A stretch of DNA of 64,000 nucleotides from JBGPTF01 sp041490445. GTDB lineage: Bacteria; Acidobacteriota; Terriglobia; Acidiferrales; UBA7541. Under the pieces are notes generated by a model that had not been told where the DNA came from, searched no databases, and worked only from the letters and a program-made list of their open reading frames with translations. Position 1 is the first letter of the stretch; each line of letters begins with the position of its first letter. Position numbers and translations under genes: made by a program. Location: positions 124,001 to 188,000 of the forward strand of contig JBGPTF010000006.1 in the NCBI GenBank assembly GCA_041490445.1, written 5' to 3'. Of this stretch, positions 34,074 to 42,124 are shown piece after piece.

Positions 34074-34428
34074 TCGCGCTCCGTTCCCTGAGCTCCCGGT
34101 TCTGCCGGGCGGCCAGCCAACTCATTTCGCCGGAAAAACCGCATTGGCCGGCGAGATTCTAAAGCTGATTCGATATTCGCGAAGCAGCCTCACGATGTCA
34201 ATTCATCCGTGAAGAGATGCAATTGCGAGTTCGACACAAAAGCCGGGGAGCATCCTCCTCTCCACGCTGGCAGTGGCGAGACTGTATCGCAATCACTACC
34301 CTTGGCGCGCGGTTTGCGAGAGGATCTCTCGGGCTCCCCTCCAAGCGCCGAACCGCAATGGATTTCGGTTGCGCGTCCCGGCTGAATCGTCCTACCATGC
34401 GGCCATCTCTTCACACCAGGAGGGTCCG
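34074..34428. other. Divergent intergenic region before the CBS gene
   Basis: No gene is visible. The CBS frame is open upstream to 34273 but those codons do not look coding. The region must contain promoters for the minus-strand methyltransferase and the plus-strand CBS gene; a possible sigma-54 element is listed separately. Confidence 0.4.
34302..34318 (+). promoter_or_regulatory. Possible sigma-54 promoter before the CBS gene
   Basis: TTGGCGCGCGGTTTGCG has the GG-N10-GC spacing and both TTGGC and TTGC cores of a -24/-12 promoter, about 110 bases before the ATG. In a GC-rich intergenic region such a match may be chance; no activator dyad like those elsewhere was found next to it. Confidence 0.35.
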
Positions 34429-34863
34429 ATGAATGTTGCGGACCTGATTGCCTCGCGCAAAGACGTCTATTCGATCAGCGAAGAAACAACCGTGCACGAA
34501 GCCGCGCAGTATCTGCGCGAGCGGGGCGTTCGCTCGGTGGGCGTGTGCAACAAGGACGGCAAGCTGGCGGGCGTAGTCTCGCAGAGCGACATCTCCGATA
34601 AAGTCGCGGCGGAGAACAAGTGCCCCGCCTGGATGCACGTCTCGGAAATCATGACGCGGGAGCTCGTGACCGTGCCGCCCCAGACGCCGCTCGACGCCTG
34701 CCTGCGATTGATGGATCAGTTCGGCTTCTTTCACCTGCTCGTCGTGGACGAAAAGGGCAAGTTTTACGGGATGATCTCTGTCGCCGACCTGCTGCGGGTG
34801 ATCGCGTCGGACCATAAAGCTCGGGCGGACATGCTCGAGGATCTGATTTTCCCGAAGCGGTAG
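34429..34863 (+). CDS. Two-CBS-domain protein
   Basis: A 144-residue protein made of a tandem CBS pair (Bateman module): first repeat DVYSISEETTVHEAAQYL through GVVSQSDISDKV, second LVTVPPQTPLDACLRLM through YGMISVADLLRVI. Such modules bind adenosyl ligands and act as energy sensors or regulators of a partner. CAGGAGGG precedes the ATG at 34429. It stands alone, so its partner is unknown. Confidence 0.87.
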   Translation: MNVADLIASRKDVYSISEETTVHEAAQYLRERGVRSVGVCNKDGKLAGVVSQSDISDKVAAENKCPAWMHVSEIMTRELVTVPPQTPLDACLRLMDQFGFFHLLVVDEKGKFYGMISVADLLRVIASDHKARADMLEDLIFPKR

Positions 34864-34881
34864 CCGAGCGCCCCCGTGGAC

Positions 34882-35214
34882 TTAGCGCAACAACCGTTTC
34901 AGCGTTTGGTTCAGCCGTGCGCGAGCTTCCGAACCCATACCAGTGAATTCCACTCCCATGCCAGCTCCTGGTTCCGAGTAGCGAACGACTGCGCGCGCCC
35001 GGACTTCTCCTCCTGAAAGCTCGAAAATCATCTTGACGATCGTACCGGATTCCGGCGGATGGGGCGTGCGAATGAAAACCCCGCCGACACTAATCGTTCC
35101 GACGCATGAGACCTTGCGCTCTCCGCCGGCCTGCCAAGCGACGAGTATTCCCTTGGGCAGGCGGACACGAGGATATCGCCTCTTCCTGGGCCCAGCTTTG
35201 GCTTCCACCGGCAT
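34882..35214 (-). CDS. PilZ-domain protein (single domain)
   Basis: A 110-residue PilZ protein. RKRRYPRVRL carries the arginine motif, and the second motif is GTISVGGVFIR. The acidic residue usual before xSxxG is replaced (TISVGG), so cyclic di-GMP affinity may be reduced. It is convergent with the CBS gene and divergent from the sigma-54 activator gene. Confidence 0.8.
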   Translation of the reverse strand: MPVEAKAGPRKRRYPRVRLPKGILVAWQAGGERKVSCVGTISVGGVFIRTPHPPESGTIVKMIFELSGGEVRARAVVRYSEPGAGMGVEFTGMGSEARARLNQTLKRLLR

Positions 35215-35427
35215 CTCTTGCCGATGAGTCTAATCCCCTTTCCCGTCAGATGAAAAAGAGATCATCGAGATCGTATGTAAAAGGTGAACCGCAGAAAGAT
35301 CGTCAAGGGATGGCATTCAGAGTCTTGCCAACGAACTTTCGGGATTCTGACGGAGGCCGGAACCCACTTACAGAACCTTGGTTCGAGACTGTACGGAACC
35401 CACCCGTGGAAAACTCCCTTCCTCGAA

Positions 35428-35443
35428 GTGAAATGTTTTTCAC
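35428..35443. promoter_or_regulatory. Dyad GTGAAA-N4-TTTCAC, candidate activator site
   Basis: A perfect 6-4-6 inverted repeat (GTGAAA, TGTT, TTTCAC). The same dyad with the same spacing occurs at 39460-39475 and, with one change, at 41131-41146. In all three cases it lies upstream of a candidate sigma-54 promoter, here about 155 bases, as expected for an enhancer site. Confidence 0.55.
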
Positions 35444-35597
35444 CTTCCGCCCAAGTACGGAGACAGCTGGTGCGGCTAGACATGTCGTGTGAGCGCGACT
35501 GTGCCCTCCCGTCTAACACGTTTTATTTCAAAATGTTAAGAAGATGTTTCAGGTTGTCTTGCCCAACTTGCGAACATTTTCCTTGTCAAGTCGAGTT

Positions 35598-35613
35598 TGG
35601 CGGCTGGAGTGCT
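35598..35613 (+). promoter_or_regulatory. Possible sigma-54 promoter of the activator gene
   Basis: TGGCGGCTGGAGTGCT shows GG (35599-35600), ten bases, then GC (35611-35612), about 78 bases before the ATG. The -12 part is GTGC instead of TTGC, so the match is weaker than those before the exopolysaccharide genes. If real, the regulator would control itself. Confidence 0.4.
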
Positions 35614-35690
35614 TTCCTGGTACGAGAGGCTTACTACGCTGTTCCCAGAGCGGGCCTCTGTCAACTTGGGAGCATCGGAGAGGGAAACTG

Positions 35691-36767
35691 ATGGCAGCAA
35701 GCGCCACATCGAACAACACGCTCGCGAACCGGATGATGGAGTGTCCGCCCGAAGGAGTTGTCTTCGGCTGCTCGGAAGCAATGAAACTCATCCGGCAAAA
35801 GGTGGTCAAAGTTGCGGCTACCAACGTCCCCGTGCTGATTCAAGGCGAAAGCGGAACCGGAAAAGAAGTGCTGGCCCGGCTCCTGCATCGGCTGTCCCTC
35901 TGCAGTAGTGGCACATTCGTAAAAGTAAACTGCGCCGCGATTCCAGGAACGCTGCTCGAAAGTGAGCTGTTCGGATTTCAGAAGGGCTCCTTCACCGGCG
36001 CATACGCCTCGAAGCCCGGGCGGGTTGAACTCGCGCATCGCGGCACGCTCTTCCTCGACGAGATTGCGGAAATGGATCCGGGTCTCCAGGCCAAACTCCT
36101 GCAATTGTTGCAAGACGGACAGTTTTGCCGGCTCGGTGACCAGGAAGATAAGAAGGTCGAGGCGAGGGTCATCTGCGCGACCAACCGCCAACTGGACAAG
36201 GAGATCGCCGACGGGACATTTCGCCAGGACCTTTTCTACCGCATCAATGTGATCAGTATCTTTTTGCCGCCGCTGCGCGAGCGCCGCGACGATATTCCCG
36301 TTCTAGTGGACTATTTCCTCAGCTACTACAACGCACGCTTCCAGCGCCATGCGCCACCGTTTTCACGTGAGGTTTTGCAGCTGTTCCAGCATCGGGATTG
36401 GCCCGGCAACATCCGTGAGCTGGAGAATGCTGTCGCGCGCTACGTCATTCTCGGTTCGGAAGAAGCATTCTGCAGCGAAATCATGGACAAGCGCCCGCCG
36501 ACGATCTCCTATGAAGTGGGCGAGGATGGCTCGATTCCGCTGAAGCTCATTGCAAAACAGGCCGTCCGAGATATGGAAAAGACCCTGATCCTGCGGGTCT
36601 TGCAGGCCAACCACTGGAACCGGCGCAAGACAGCAGAAGTTCTGAAGATTAGCTACCGAGCCCTGCTGTACAAGATCCGCCAGGCCGGACTCCCGCCGAA
36701 GCGCAGCCGCAGGCAGCCCGAGAATCCGAGAGATTCGATGCCCGGCCCGGCGATGCCCGCGGACTAG
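35691..36767 (+). CDS. Sigma-54-dependent transcriptional activator without receiver domain
   Basis: A 358-residue protein: a ~20-residue N-terminus, then the AAA+ domain (GESGTGKEV, ELFGFQKGSFTGA, FLDEIAEMDPG, LRERRDDIP) and a Fis-type helix-turn-helix (KTAEVLKISYRALLYKIRQ). No receiver or other sensor domain is present, so activity is either constitutive or controlled by abundance or a partner. The sigma-54 contact loop is GSFTGA instead of GAFTGA. The ATG at 35691 is preceded by GAGAGGG. Its closeness to the exopolysaccharide locus makes it a strong candidate for the regulator of the sigma-54 promoters there. Confidence 0.88.
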   Translation: MAASATSNNTLANRMMECPPEGVVFGCSEAMKLIRQKVVKVAATNVPVLIQGESGTGKEVLARLLHRLSLCSSGTFVKVNCAAIPGTLLESELFGFQKGSFTGAYASKPGRVELAHRGTLFLDEIAEMDPGLQAKLLQLLQDGQFCRLGDQEDKKVEARVICATNRQLDKEIADGTFRQDLFYRINVISIFLPPLRERRDDIPVLVDYFLSYYNARFQRHAPPFSREVLQLFQHRDWPGNIRELENAVARYVILGSEEAFCSEIMDKRPPTISYEVGEDGSIPLKLIAKQAVRDMEKTLILRVLQANHWNRRKTAEVLKISYRALLYKIRQAGLPPKRSRRQPENPRDSMPGPAMPAD

Positions 36768-36936
36768 CAGACTGAGTCACCTTCCGGTTTCTTTCAGCGT
36801 CTCCCTACACAATTCCGATTCTTTTTCTGTAGGAGAGCCCCGCCTGACGATTCAACCCGTGGAATTACACTTCCCCCTTATTCCGACCAAATGGCAAGTG
36901 GGCCAGCGATGAGGCAAACTTTCCGAGGGTCATATT

Positions 36937-38124
36937 CTAATCTTGCCCAGAGCACTCCAGGATGATTCGCTGGATCGTTTCGATGTAGGCAGTCCGCGAA
37001 AAACGCTTCTCCACCAATCGCCGGCCCGCTTCACCCATGCTCCGCCAGATTTGTGGAGAACCGGTCATCTCCAGCATTTTCGCCGCAAGCTCTTGCTGAT
37101 TCCCCGATTCAAAAAGCATCCCACTTATCCCGTCGTCAATCGCTTCGGGAATTCCCTCCACGTCCGCGCCGAGACAGGGCAGGCCGCACGCGGCCGCTTC
37201 GACGACGGAAATTCCGAGCGCTTCTTTTTGTGAGGCGAGCACATTGACATCAAACACGTGCTGGTAATAGCGCTCGGGATCCGGCTGGTATCCGGTGAAA
37301 TGCACCTTTTGACCGAGGGAAAGCTCGCCGGCGAGTTCCGTCAATTCCTGTCGCAAAGGCCCGTCGCCCACGAGCACCAGATGGGATCGCGGGTCCTTTT
37401 GGTTGACGATCTGGAACGCTCGCAGAAGCGTTTCCACGCCTTTTTCTGGAACCAGAAACGCCACCTGGCCGAAAACGATCCCGTCCCCCGGAATGCCCAG
37501 TTCCTCTCGCCAGCGCAGTTCGCGTCCGCGCGGTGGATGAAAACGCGAAGTGTCCGGGCCGAAATAGACCACTTCGGAAGGCGGCAGATTCGGTTGCTTT
37601 TTTCGAAGGGAGTTCTCGATGGCGCGGCTGGGAAAAATCAGGTGCGTTGCGAGATGAAACCGATAGAGGAGTACGTATCGGCGATTATACGAGGCATGCA
37701 GATGGCAGATCAGCGGCAGCTCTTGCCAGCGGGCGACGTAATGGGCCACCTGGCATGGCCGGGCCGAATTCGAATAGAGAACCTGGATGCAACGTTCGCG
37801 GACGAGCGATCTCAGGGTGCGCAACATCCGAAACCACTGTAAGAAGTCCAGCCGGAAGGTATCGGAATCCAGCATGATGTTTGGAAACCGGCCGACTGCA
37901 GTTTCGATCCCCTCCTTGCGCGCGGCTTCGCAAAGGGCTGGCTGATCGCAAAGCAGAAAGGGTGTGATTTTACTGCGGTCAATGCCGCTCAGCAGCGTGA
38001 GCAGCGCGTTTTCACTGCCGCGGATCCAGTTTTCACCGACATGCAGGAACAAGACGTTAACAGGCACCGCACCCTCAAGTCCGATCCGGCTTTTTCGCTC
38101 CCAATTATGAGGGATTCCGAACAT
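36937..38124 (-). CDS. GT4-family glycosyltransferase
   Basis: A 395-residue GT-B glycosyltransferase. The acceptor domain starts at VNVLFLHVGENWIRGSENAL; the donor domain has FGQVAFLVPEKGVETLLRAF, HLVLVGDGPLRQEL and the EAxxxG-like EALGISVVEAAACGLP that binds the nucleotide-sugar phosphates. A GTG at 38067 with GAGGG just upstream is an alternative start. It is on the strand opposite to the rest of the exopolysaccharide genes and probably has its own promoter in the 253-base divergent gap to the FkbM gene. Confidence 0.87.
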   Translation of the reverse strand: MFGIPHNWERKSRIGLEGAVPVNVLFLHVGENWIRGSENALLTLLSGIDRSKITPFLLCDQPALCEAARKEGIETAVGRFPNIMLDSDTFRLDFLQWFRMLRTLRSLVRERCIQVLYSNSARPCQVAHYVARWQELPLICHLHASYNRRYVLLYRFHLATHLIFPSRAIENSLRKKQPNLPPSEVVYFGPDTSRFHPPRGRELRWREELGIPGDGIVFGQVAFLVPEKGVETLLRAFQIVNQKDPRSHLVLVGDGPLRQELTELAGELSLGQKVHFTGYQPDPERYYQHVFDVNVLASQKEALGISVVEAAACGLPCLGADVEGIPEAIDDGISGMLFESGNQQELAAKMLEMTGSPQIWRSMGEAGRRLVEKRFSRTAYIETIQRIILECSGQD

Positions 38125-38377
38125 AACGCGACCACTGCGAAGTCATCCTGTGCACCGAAGGGCACCATGCTGACGCCCAATTTTCAGCGTTCCGTTCTCG
38201 CCCGGTTTTCTTGCCTGCGTTTTCCGCCTGAGATCGCCTTGTAGACGTGCTTTCCGGTGAAGCGCGGCTTCGGACAGCGATGCGAAAGCCCGAGGTCGCC
38301 ACGCTGCCGTTGTAAGGGAAGCAATCCTCTGCGGGTGATCGGTTGCCACCAACTCAAGCGGCAGTACACTGGAGGCG

Positions 38378-39268
38378 ATGGGTCTTGGCCTCTCCAGTCC
38401 AATCGAGCGGCTTGCCAGAAGATTCCCCGGCGCAGCGAAGTTCGCGATCTGGGTATCCGCCAAGCTGCAATCGCGCCGCCGGCCACACTGGCTGATCCGG
38501 AGAATTGCCCGCGAAGTGAACTATCGAGTCCCGATCGATGCGCGGCTTGGGAACGGCATGAAATTCCGACTGGTTTGGACAGACGAAGTCGGAATGGAAA
38601 TTCTTTCGAACGGTTTCTATGAAATAGACACGGTGCGCGTCTTCCAGAGCATCGTGGGGCCGAAAACGGTGTTCTTCGACGTCGGAGCACAAATGGGCCA
38701 GTACACATTGCTCGCGGCTGCTGCGGGCGCGGTGGTGCACAGTTTTGAGCCCGACCCGGCAACGTACCAGCTTCTCGAGCATAACGTTCGGACCAACCGG
38801 CTGACGAACGTGCACCTGAACTCCTGTGCCCTCGCCGAGGCTTCGGGAGGCGCCGTCTTCTATTCATCAAGCCCGGAAAACATCGGAAAAGGATCACTGC
38901 GCACCCAAAGTAACTTTTCGGGAGCCAAATTCCCGGTCGCTTGCCTCACCCTGGACGAGTACGTGCGGCAACACGGAATCGATCATATTGATCTCATCAA
39001 GATCGATGTCGAAGGAGCGGAATTGCTCGTGCTGCGCGGCGCGAGCAAGACGTTGTCCGCCCGTAACAAACCGCGTCTACTGATCGAATTTGTTGACAGC
39101 ACCCTGGATTTGTTCGGCGACTCGTGCGCGAAGCTGGCCGAATATCTGCAAAGTGCCGGTTACAAGCTCTTCCGCATCGAGTCCACAGGGCCTGCTCCTC
39201 TTATGGTGAAGCAAGACGGCACCGAATCTGCGAACGTCCTCGCGGTTCCGCAACAGGATCTCTCCTAA
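38378..39268 (+). CDS. FkbM-family SAM methyltransferase
   Basis: A 296-residue methyltransferase. The FkbM domain is recognised from VFFDVGAQMGQYTLLAA (SAM loop), HSFEPDPATYQLLEHNV, and the closing IDLIKIDVEGAELLVLRGA. Family members O-methylate sugars in surface polysaccharides or hydroxyl groups of natural products, which fits the locus. The N-terminal ~70 residues are basic and helical. It stands before the initiating transferase, separated by 376 bases with a promoter and dyad. Confidence 0.87.
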   Translation: MGLGLSSPIERLARRFPGAAKFAIWVSAKLQSRRRPHWLIRRIAREVNYRVPIDARLGNGMKFRLVWTDEVGMEILSNGFYEIDTVRVFQSIVGPKTVFFDVGAQMGQYTLLAAAAGAVVHSFEPDPATYQLLEHNVRTNRLTNVHLNSCALAEASGGAVFYSSSPENIGKGSLRTQSNFSGAKFPVACLTLDEYVRQHGIDHIDLIKIDVEGAELLVLRGASKTLSARNKPRLLIEFVDSTLDLFGDSCAKLAEYLQSAGYKLFRIESTGPAPLMVKQDGTESANVLAVPQQDLS

Positions 39269-39458
39269 CCCCTGTGATGTGAATTTCCCCGCCCGCTTCG
39301 CCCGGGGGGGCCATCCCTGCGCACCCCAGCCTGTCTATTTGAACCCCGCTAGGTATCCAGCCGCCATGCTCCGCGGGACTCCGAGCAGCAGGAATTCGGC
39401 CAGGGGAACGGAGGAACCATCAGTTCAGGGCGCGGGGTAAGAACAAGCTTATCCCAAT

Positions 39459-39476
39459 GGTGAAAGTGATTTCACC
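39459..39476. promoter_or_regulatory. Dyad GGTGAAA-N4-TTTCACC, candidate activator site
   Basis: A perfect 7-4-7 inverted repeat (centre GTGA) containing the shared core GTGAAA-N4-TTTCAC. It is about 67 bases upstream of the sigma-54 candidate at 39543. The rest of the 376-base gap (39269-39644) shows no gene. Confidence 0.6.
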
Positions 39477-39542
39477 CTTGGAGATCATCCTCGCGAATTG
39501 ACTTGTAACCCATTGAAAGTAAGTGACCTAGCAAAACACGTC

Positions 39543-39558
39543 TGGAAGGGGGATTGCT
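39543..39558 (+). promoter_or_regulatory. Sigma-54 promoter candidate of the initiating transferase gene
   Basis: TGGAAGGGGGATTGCT fits the -24/-12 pattern: GG at 39544-39545, ten bases, GC at 39556-39557, with TTGCT at -12. The start codon of the transferase is about 87 bases downstream, leaving a leader of ~75 bases that can form an ACAGGC/GCCTGT stem. Confidence 0.6.
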
Positions 39559-39644
39559 ATACAGGCAGGTGAGGCGGTGTAGGCCTGTCTCCCAGTTCTA
39601 GGCGAACTCTCCGCAGGGAACAGCCCCCAACTGCAGAAGAAACT

Positions 39645-41045
39645 ATGGCGAAAATAGGCGGTCAGAAGGTACCGGCAAAAACGCTGTGGATGATCGCATC
39701 CGACACTGTCCTGATCGTTGCCGGCCTGCTGCTGGCTACCGTGCTTCGCTTTTTGAATGACTACGGCACGGTGCGTGAGAATGTGTTTGCGCGGACGACG
39801 TTCTGGCGCTTCGTCCTCGTCGTCGTGGTTTGCGAGTTTGCGCTCTACTTCAATGACCTATACAGCTCCGAAGCTTTGAATCGCCGCGACCTCGTTGCCC
39901 TGCGGCTCTTGCAGTCCTTGGCGCTTTCCTGTGTTGGGCTGGCTTTCATCTACTACCTTGATCCCACGCTGGGCCTCGGTCGTGGTATCGCGGCGCTTGC
40001 GGCTCCAACAATCCTTGGACTCCTTCTGGGATGGCGGATTTTCGTCGAAAAGACACAGCTTTTCTTGCGCGGGCCGGAGCGCCTGCTGGTGCTGGGTACC
40101 GACAGCACGGGGATCCAACTCGTGCGCGAGATCATCAATCGCCCCGAACTTCGATACAAGGTCGTAGGCTTCCTGGATGAAAGAGGTGAAAACCTCGGCA
40201 AGTCGCTGGTAAATCCTGGAATCATCGGAGCAGCCGCCAATGTGGAATCCGTTGTCGAGTATGAAAAGATTGACCGAGTTATCCTGGCGCTCTCCGAGCG
40301 GCGCGGCTGCATGCCGGTGCGGCAATTGCTGCAATTGAAATTCGCCGGCGTGGGCGTCGAAGAAGCTCATTCCTGCTACGAAAAAGTGACGGGGAGGATT
40401 TTGCTCGAGCGACTGACCCCGAGCTGGCTGATCCTTTCCGATGGATTCCGCAAGTCGCGCTGGCTCCTCACGGTGAAGCGGTCCGTTGACTTCCTGGTTG
40501 CTTCCTCTCTCCTGCTCCTGAGCCTGCCGGTGATGGGCGTGGTTGCACTGGCGATCTGGCTGGAAAGCGGCTCGCCCATCTTGTTCCGGCAGACACGGGT
40601 GGGGCTCAACGGGAAAACATTCGACATTCTGAAGTTCCGCTCGATGCGGCAAAACGCTGAAGCCAACGGTCCGCGCTGGGCCATTGACAACGATCCCCGG
40701 ATCACCCGCATCGGCAGATTCATTCGCGATTTCCGTCTGGATGAACTGCCGCAATTGATCAACGTGCTGCGCGGCGAGATGAGCCTCGTCGGCCCGCGCC
40801 CCGAGCGGCCGCACTTCTGCAAGATCCTGGAACAGGAGATGCCGTTCTACGCGCTGCGCCATTCCGTTCGACCCGGCGTCACGGGCTGGGCTCAAATCAA
40901 ATACCCTTACGGCTCCACAGTCGAAGACGCGAAAGCCAAACTCGAACACGATCTCTTCTACATCAAGAACCTTTCCCTCGCCCTTGATCTCGCAATCATT
41001 TTCGAGACAGCTAAGGTGATGCTCCTCCAACGGGGAGCGAAGTAG
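39645..41045 (+). CDS. Undecaprenyl-phosphate sugar phosphotransferase (initiating enzyme)
   Basis: A 466-residue polyprenyl glycosylphosphotransferase. The N-terminal half has about four membrane helices and a Rossmann-like CoA-binding-type domain (LLVLGTDSTGIQLVREI). The C-terminal catalytic domain has one helix then ILFRQTRVGLNGKTFDILKF, the signature FRLDELPQLINVLRGEMSLV and GPRPERPHF. It moves a sugar-1-phosphate from a nucleotide sugar to the lipid carrier in the inner membrane, starting the repeat unit. It appears to be its own transcription unit, with 393 bases before the next gene. Confidence 0.92.
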   Translation: MAKIGGQKVPAKTLWMIASDTVLIVAGLLLATVLRFLNDYGTVRENVFARTTFWRFVLVVVVCEFALYFNDLYSSEALNRRDLVALRLLQSLALSCVGLAFIYYLDPTLGLGRGIAALAAPTILGLLLGWRIFVEKTQLFLRGPERLLVLGTDSTGIQLVREIINRPELRYKVVGFLDERGENLGKSLVNPGIIGAAANVESVVEYEKIDRVILALSERRGCMPVRQLLQLKFAGVGVEEAHSCYEKVTGRILLERLTPSWLILSDGFRKSRWLLTVKRSVDFLVASSLLLLSLPVMGVVALAIWLESGSPILFRQTRVGLNGKTFDILKFRSMRQNAEANGPRWAIDNDPRITRIGRFIRDFRLDELPQLINVLRGEMSLVGPRPERPHFCKILEQEMPFYALRHSVRPGVTGWAQIKYPYGSTVEDAKAKLEHDLFYIKNLSLALDLAIIFETAKVMLLQRGAK

Positions 41046-41130
41046 GGCGCCAGGCGAGCTGTCCAAATCGCCCTTCCGGGCTGGGGTGTACCGCTGGTCT
41101 GAGGGGGACGGAAACCAATTAGCCTAACGT

Positions 41131-41152
41131 GGGAAAAGGATTTCACTTTTCC
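41131..41152. promoter_or_regulatory. Dyad upstream of the export operon, candidate activator site
   Basis: GGGAAA-N4-TTTCAC (41131-41146) matches the shared dyad in 11 of 12 positions. It overlaps a second perfect repeat, GGAAAAG (41132-41138) / CTTTTCC (41146-41152). The sigma-54 promoter candidate begins about 81 bases further on. The remainder of the gap 41046-41438 carries no gene. Confidence 0.5.
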
Positions 41153-41232
41153 TAGCTCGACAATTTCACGAAAAGGGCAGGGCTGTAGACTATTGAATTA
41201 CAAGGCCTTACGAGGATGTGCAGGGCAGGTAC

Positions 41233-41248
41233 TGGCAGTCGTCTTGCA
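41233..41248 (+). promoter_or_regulatory. Sigma-54 promoter candidate of the exopolysaccharide operon
   Basis: TGGCAGTCGTCTTGCA is close to the consensus TGGCAC-N5-TTGCW, with GG at 41234-41235 and GC at 41246-41247. It would start a leader of ~180 bases before the export gene at 41439. This is one of the two best sigma-54 matches in the window. Confidence 0.7.
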
Positions 41249-41317
41249 GAGCCATTCTAGACGCTTCGCGCAAAGCGGAGAGGCAACTGGAAGTTATAGG
41301 ACCGAAAGGTAACTAGG

Positions 41318-41335
41318 ACAGTACCCTCGTACTGT
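41318..41335 (+). other. Hairpin in the leader of the export operon
   Basis: ACAGTAC (41318-41324) and GTACTGT (41329-41335) form a perfect 7-bp stem with a CCTC loop, in a leader that also has CCGAAAGG just before it. No T-run follows, so it is not a standard terminator. Known riboswitch cores were not recognised. Confidence 0.4.
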
Positions 41336-41438
41336 TGGCTAGGGAGCTTGAAAACGAGAGATTAGTGGAATCAGAGGATTAAGAAGCACAGGACGATCGG
41401 CTGCCGGAGATCGGTGGCAGGAACTGAGGAAGAGTGCC

Positions 41439-42116
41439 ATGACGAATCGAAAGCAAGTTTTCATGTTGGGCGCAGTGCTGGCGGCAGGGATGACCCTCGG
41501 CCTCACTGCGTGGGGACAGCAGGAATCTTCCAGCCACCGCGGGAAGAAGGGCGCTGAAGCTCCGAGATTGAGCGCTTCCGCATTGCCTGCGGGTTCGGAC
41601 TGGCGCCAGAGCGTCAAGGCGGCAGTCAACCCGAACGAGTATATCGTGGGCGAAGCGGACATCCTGCACATCGATGTTTGGAAGGAACCTGAGTTGAATC
41701 AGAGCGTCGTCGTTCGCCCCGACGGCAAGATCTCTTTGCCACTCGTGAGCGAAGTGAAAGTCGGCGGCATGACGCCGGCGCAGATTCAGCAGCTCCTTAC
41801 GGAACGGCTGAAGGCATACATCGTGTCCCCGCAAGTCACTGTCACCGTCACGGACATCCGCAGCAAGTCCGTATACATCACCGGCGAAATCGTTCGTGCG
41901 GGCGAATACCCCATGCTGGCACCGATGACTGTATTGCAACTCATCGCGCGCGCCGGCGGCGTTTCGCCGTATGCGAACAAGAAAAGCATTTTCGTTTTGC
42001 GGTACATGGACGGGAAACCGGTGCGGTACCCGTTCAACTACAACAGCGTGATTAAGGGAAAGAACGTCGGACAAGACATCGAACTGCGACCGGGGGACAC
42101 TGTCGTAGTTCCGTGA
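41439..42116 (+). CDS. Polysaccharide export protein (Wza/OMA family)
   Basis: A 225-residue protein with a signal peptide (MLGAVLAAGMTLGLTAWGQ) and no lipobox Cys. The polysaccharide export domain is clear (YIVGEADILHIDVWKEPELN, VRPDGKISLPLVSEVKVGG), followed by an SLBB domain (KSVYITGEIVRAGEYPM, LQLIARAGGVSPYA). It is short compared with Wza (~380 residues) because it has one SLBB unit and no C-terminal helix, so it may line a periplasmic channel rather than span the outer membrane. The outer-membrane protein gene follows directly. Confidence 0.9.
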   Translation: MTNRKQVFMLGAVLAAGMTLGLTAWGQQESSSHRGKKGAEAPRLSASALPAGSDWRQSVKAAVNPNEYIVGEADILHIDVWKEPELNQSVVVRPDGKISLPLVSEVKVGGMTPAQIQQLLTERLKAYIVSPQVTVTVTDIRSKSVYITGEIVRAGEYPMLAPMTVLQLIARAGGVSPYANKKSIFVLRYMDGKPVRYPFNYNSVIKGKNVGQDIELRPGDTVVVP

Positions 42117-42124
42117 GGTGCGAA

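Larger units (their letters stand above)
35215..35690. other. Regulatory region upstream of the sigma-54 activator gene
   Basis: No gene is supported in these 476 bases. They hold a dyad at 35428-35443 and a possible sigma-54 promoter at 35598-35613, listed separately, and presumably the minus-strand promoter of the PilZ gene. Confidence 0.45.

Noticed and set aside
34347..34366. Second sigma-54-like sequence before the CBS gene (TGGATTTCGGTTGC)
   Set aside because: The spacing between GG and GC is nine bases, not ten, which is not tolerated by sigma-54.
41250..41438. Cyclic di-GMP riboswitch in the export-gene leader
   Set aside because: GCAAAGC and GAAA elements occur, but their order and the flanking stems do not match the GEMM-I core.
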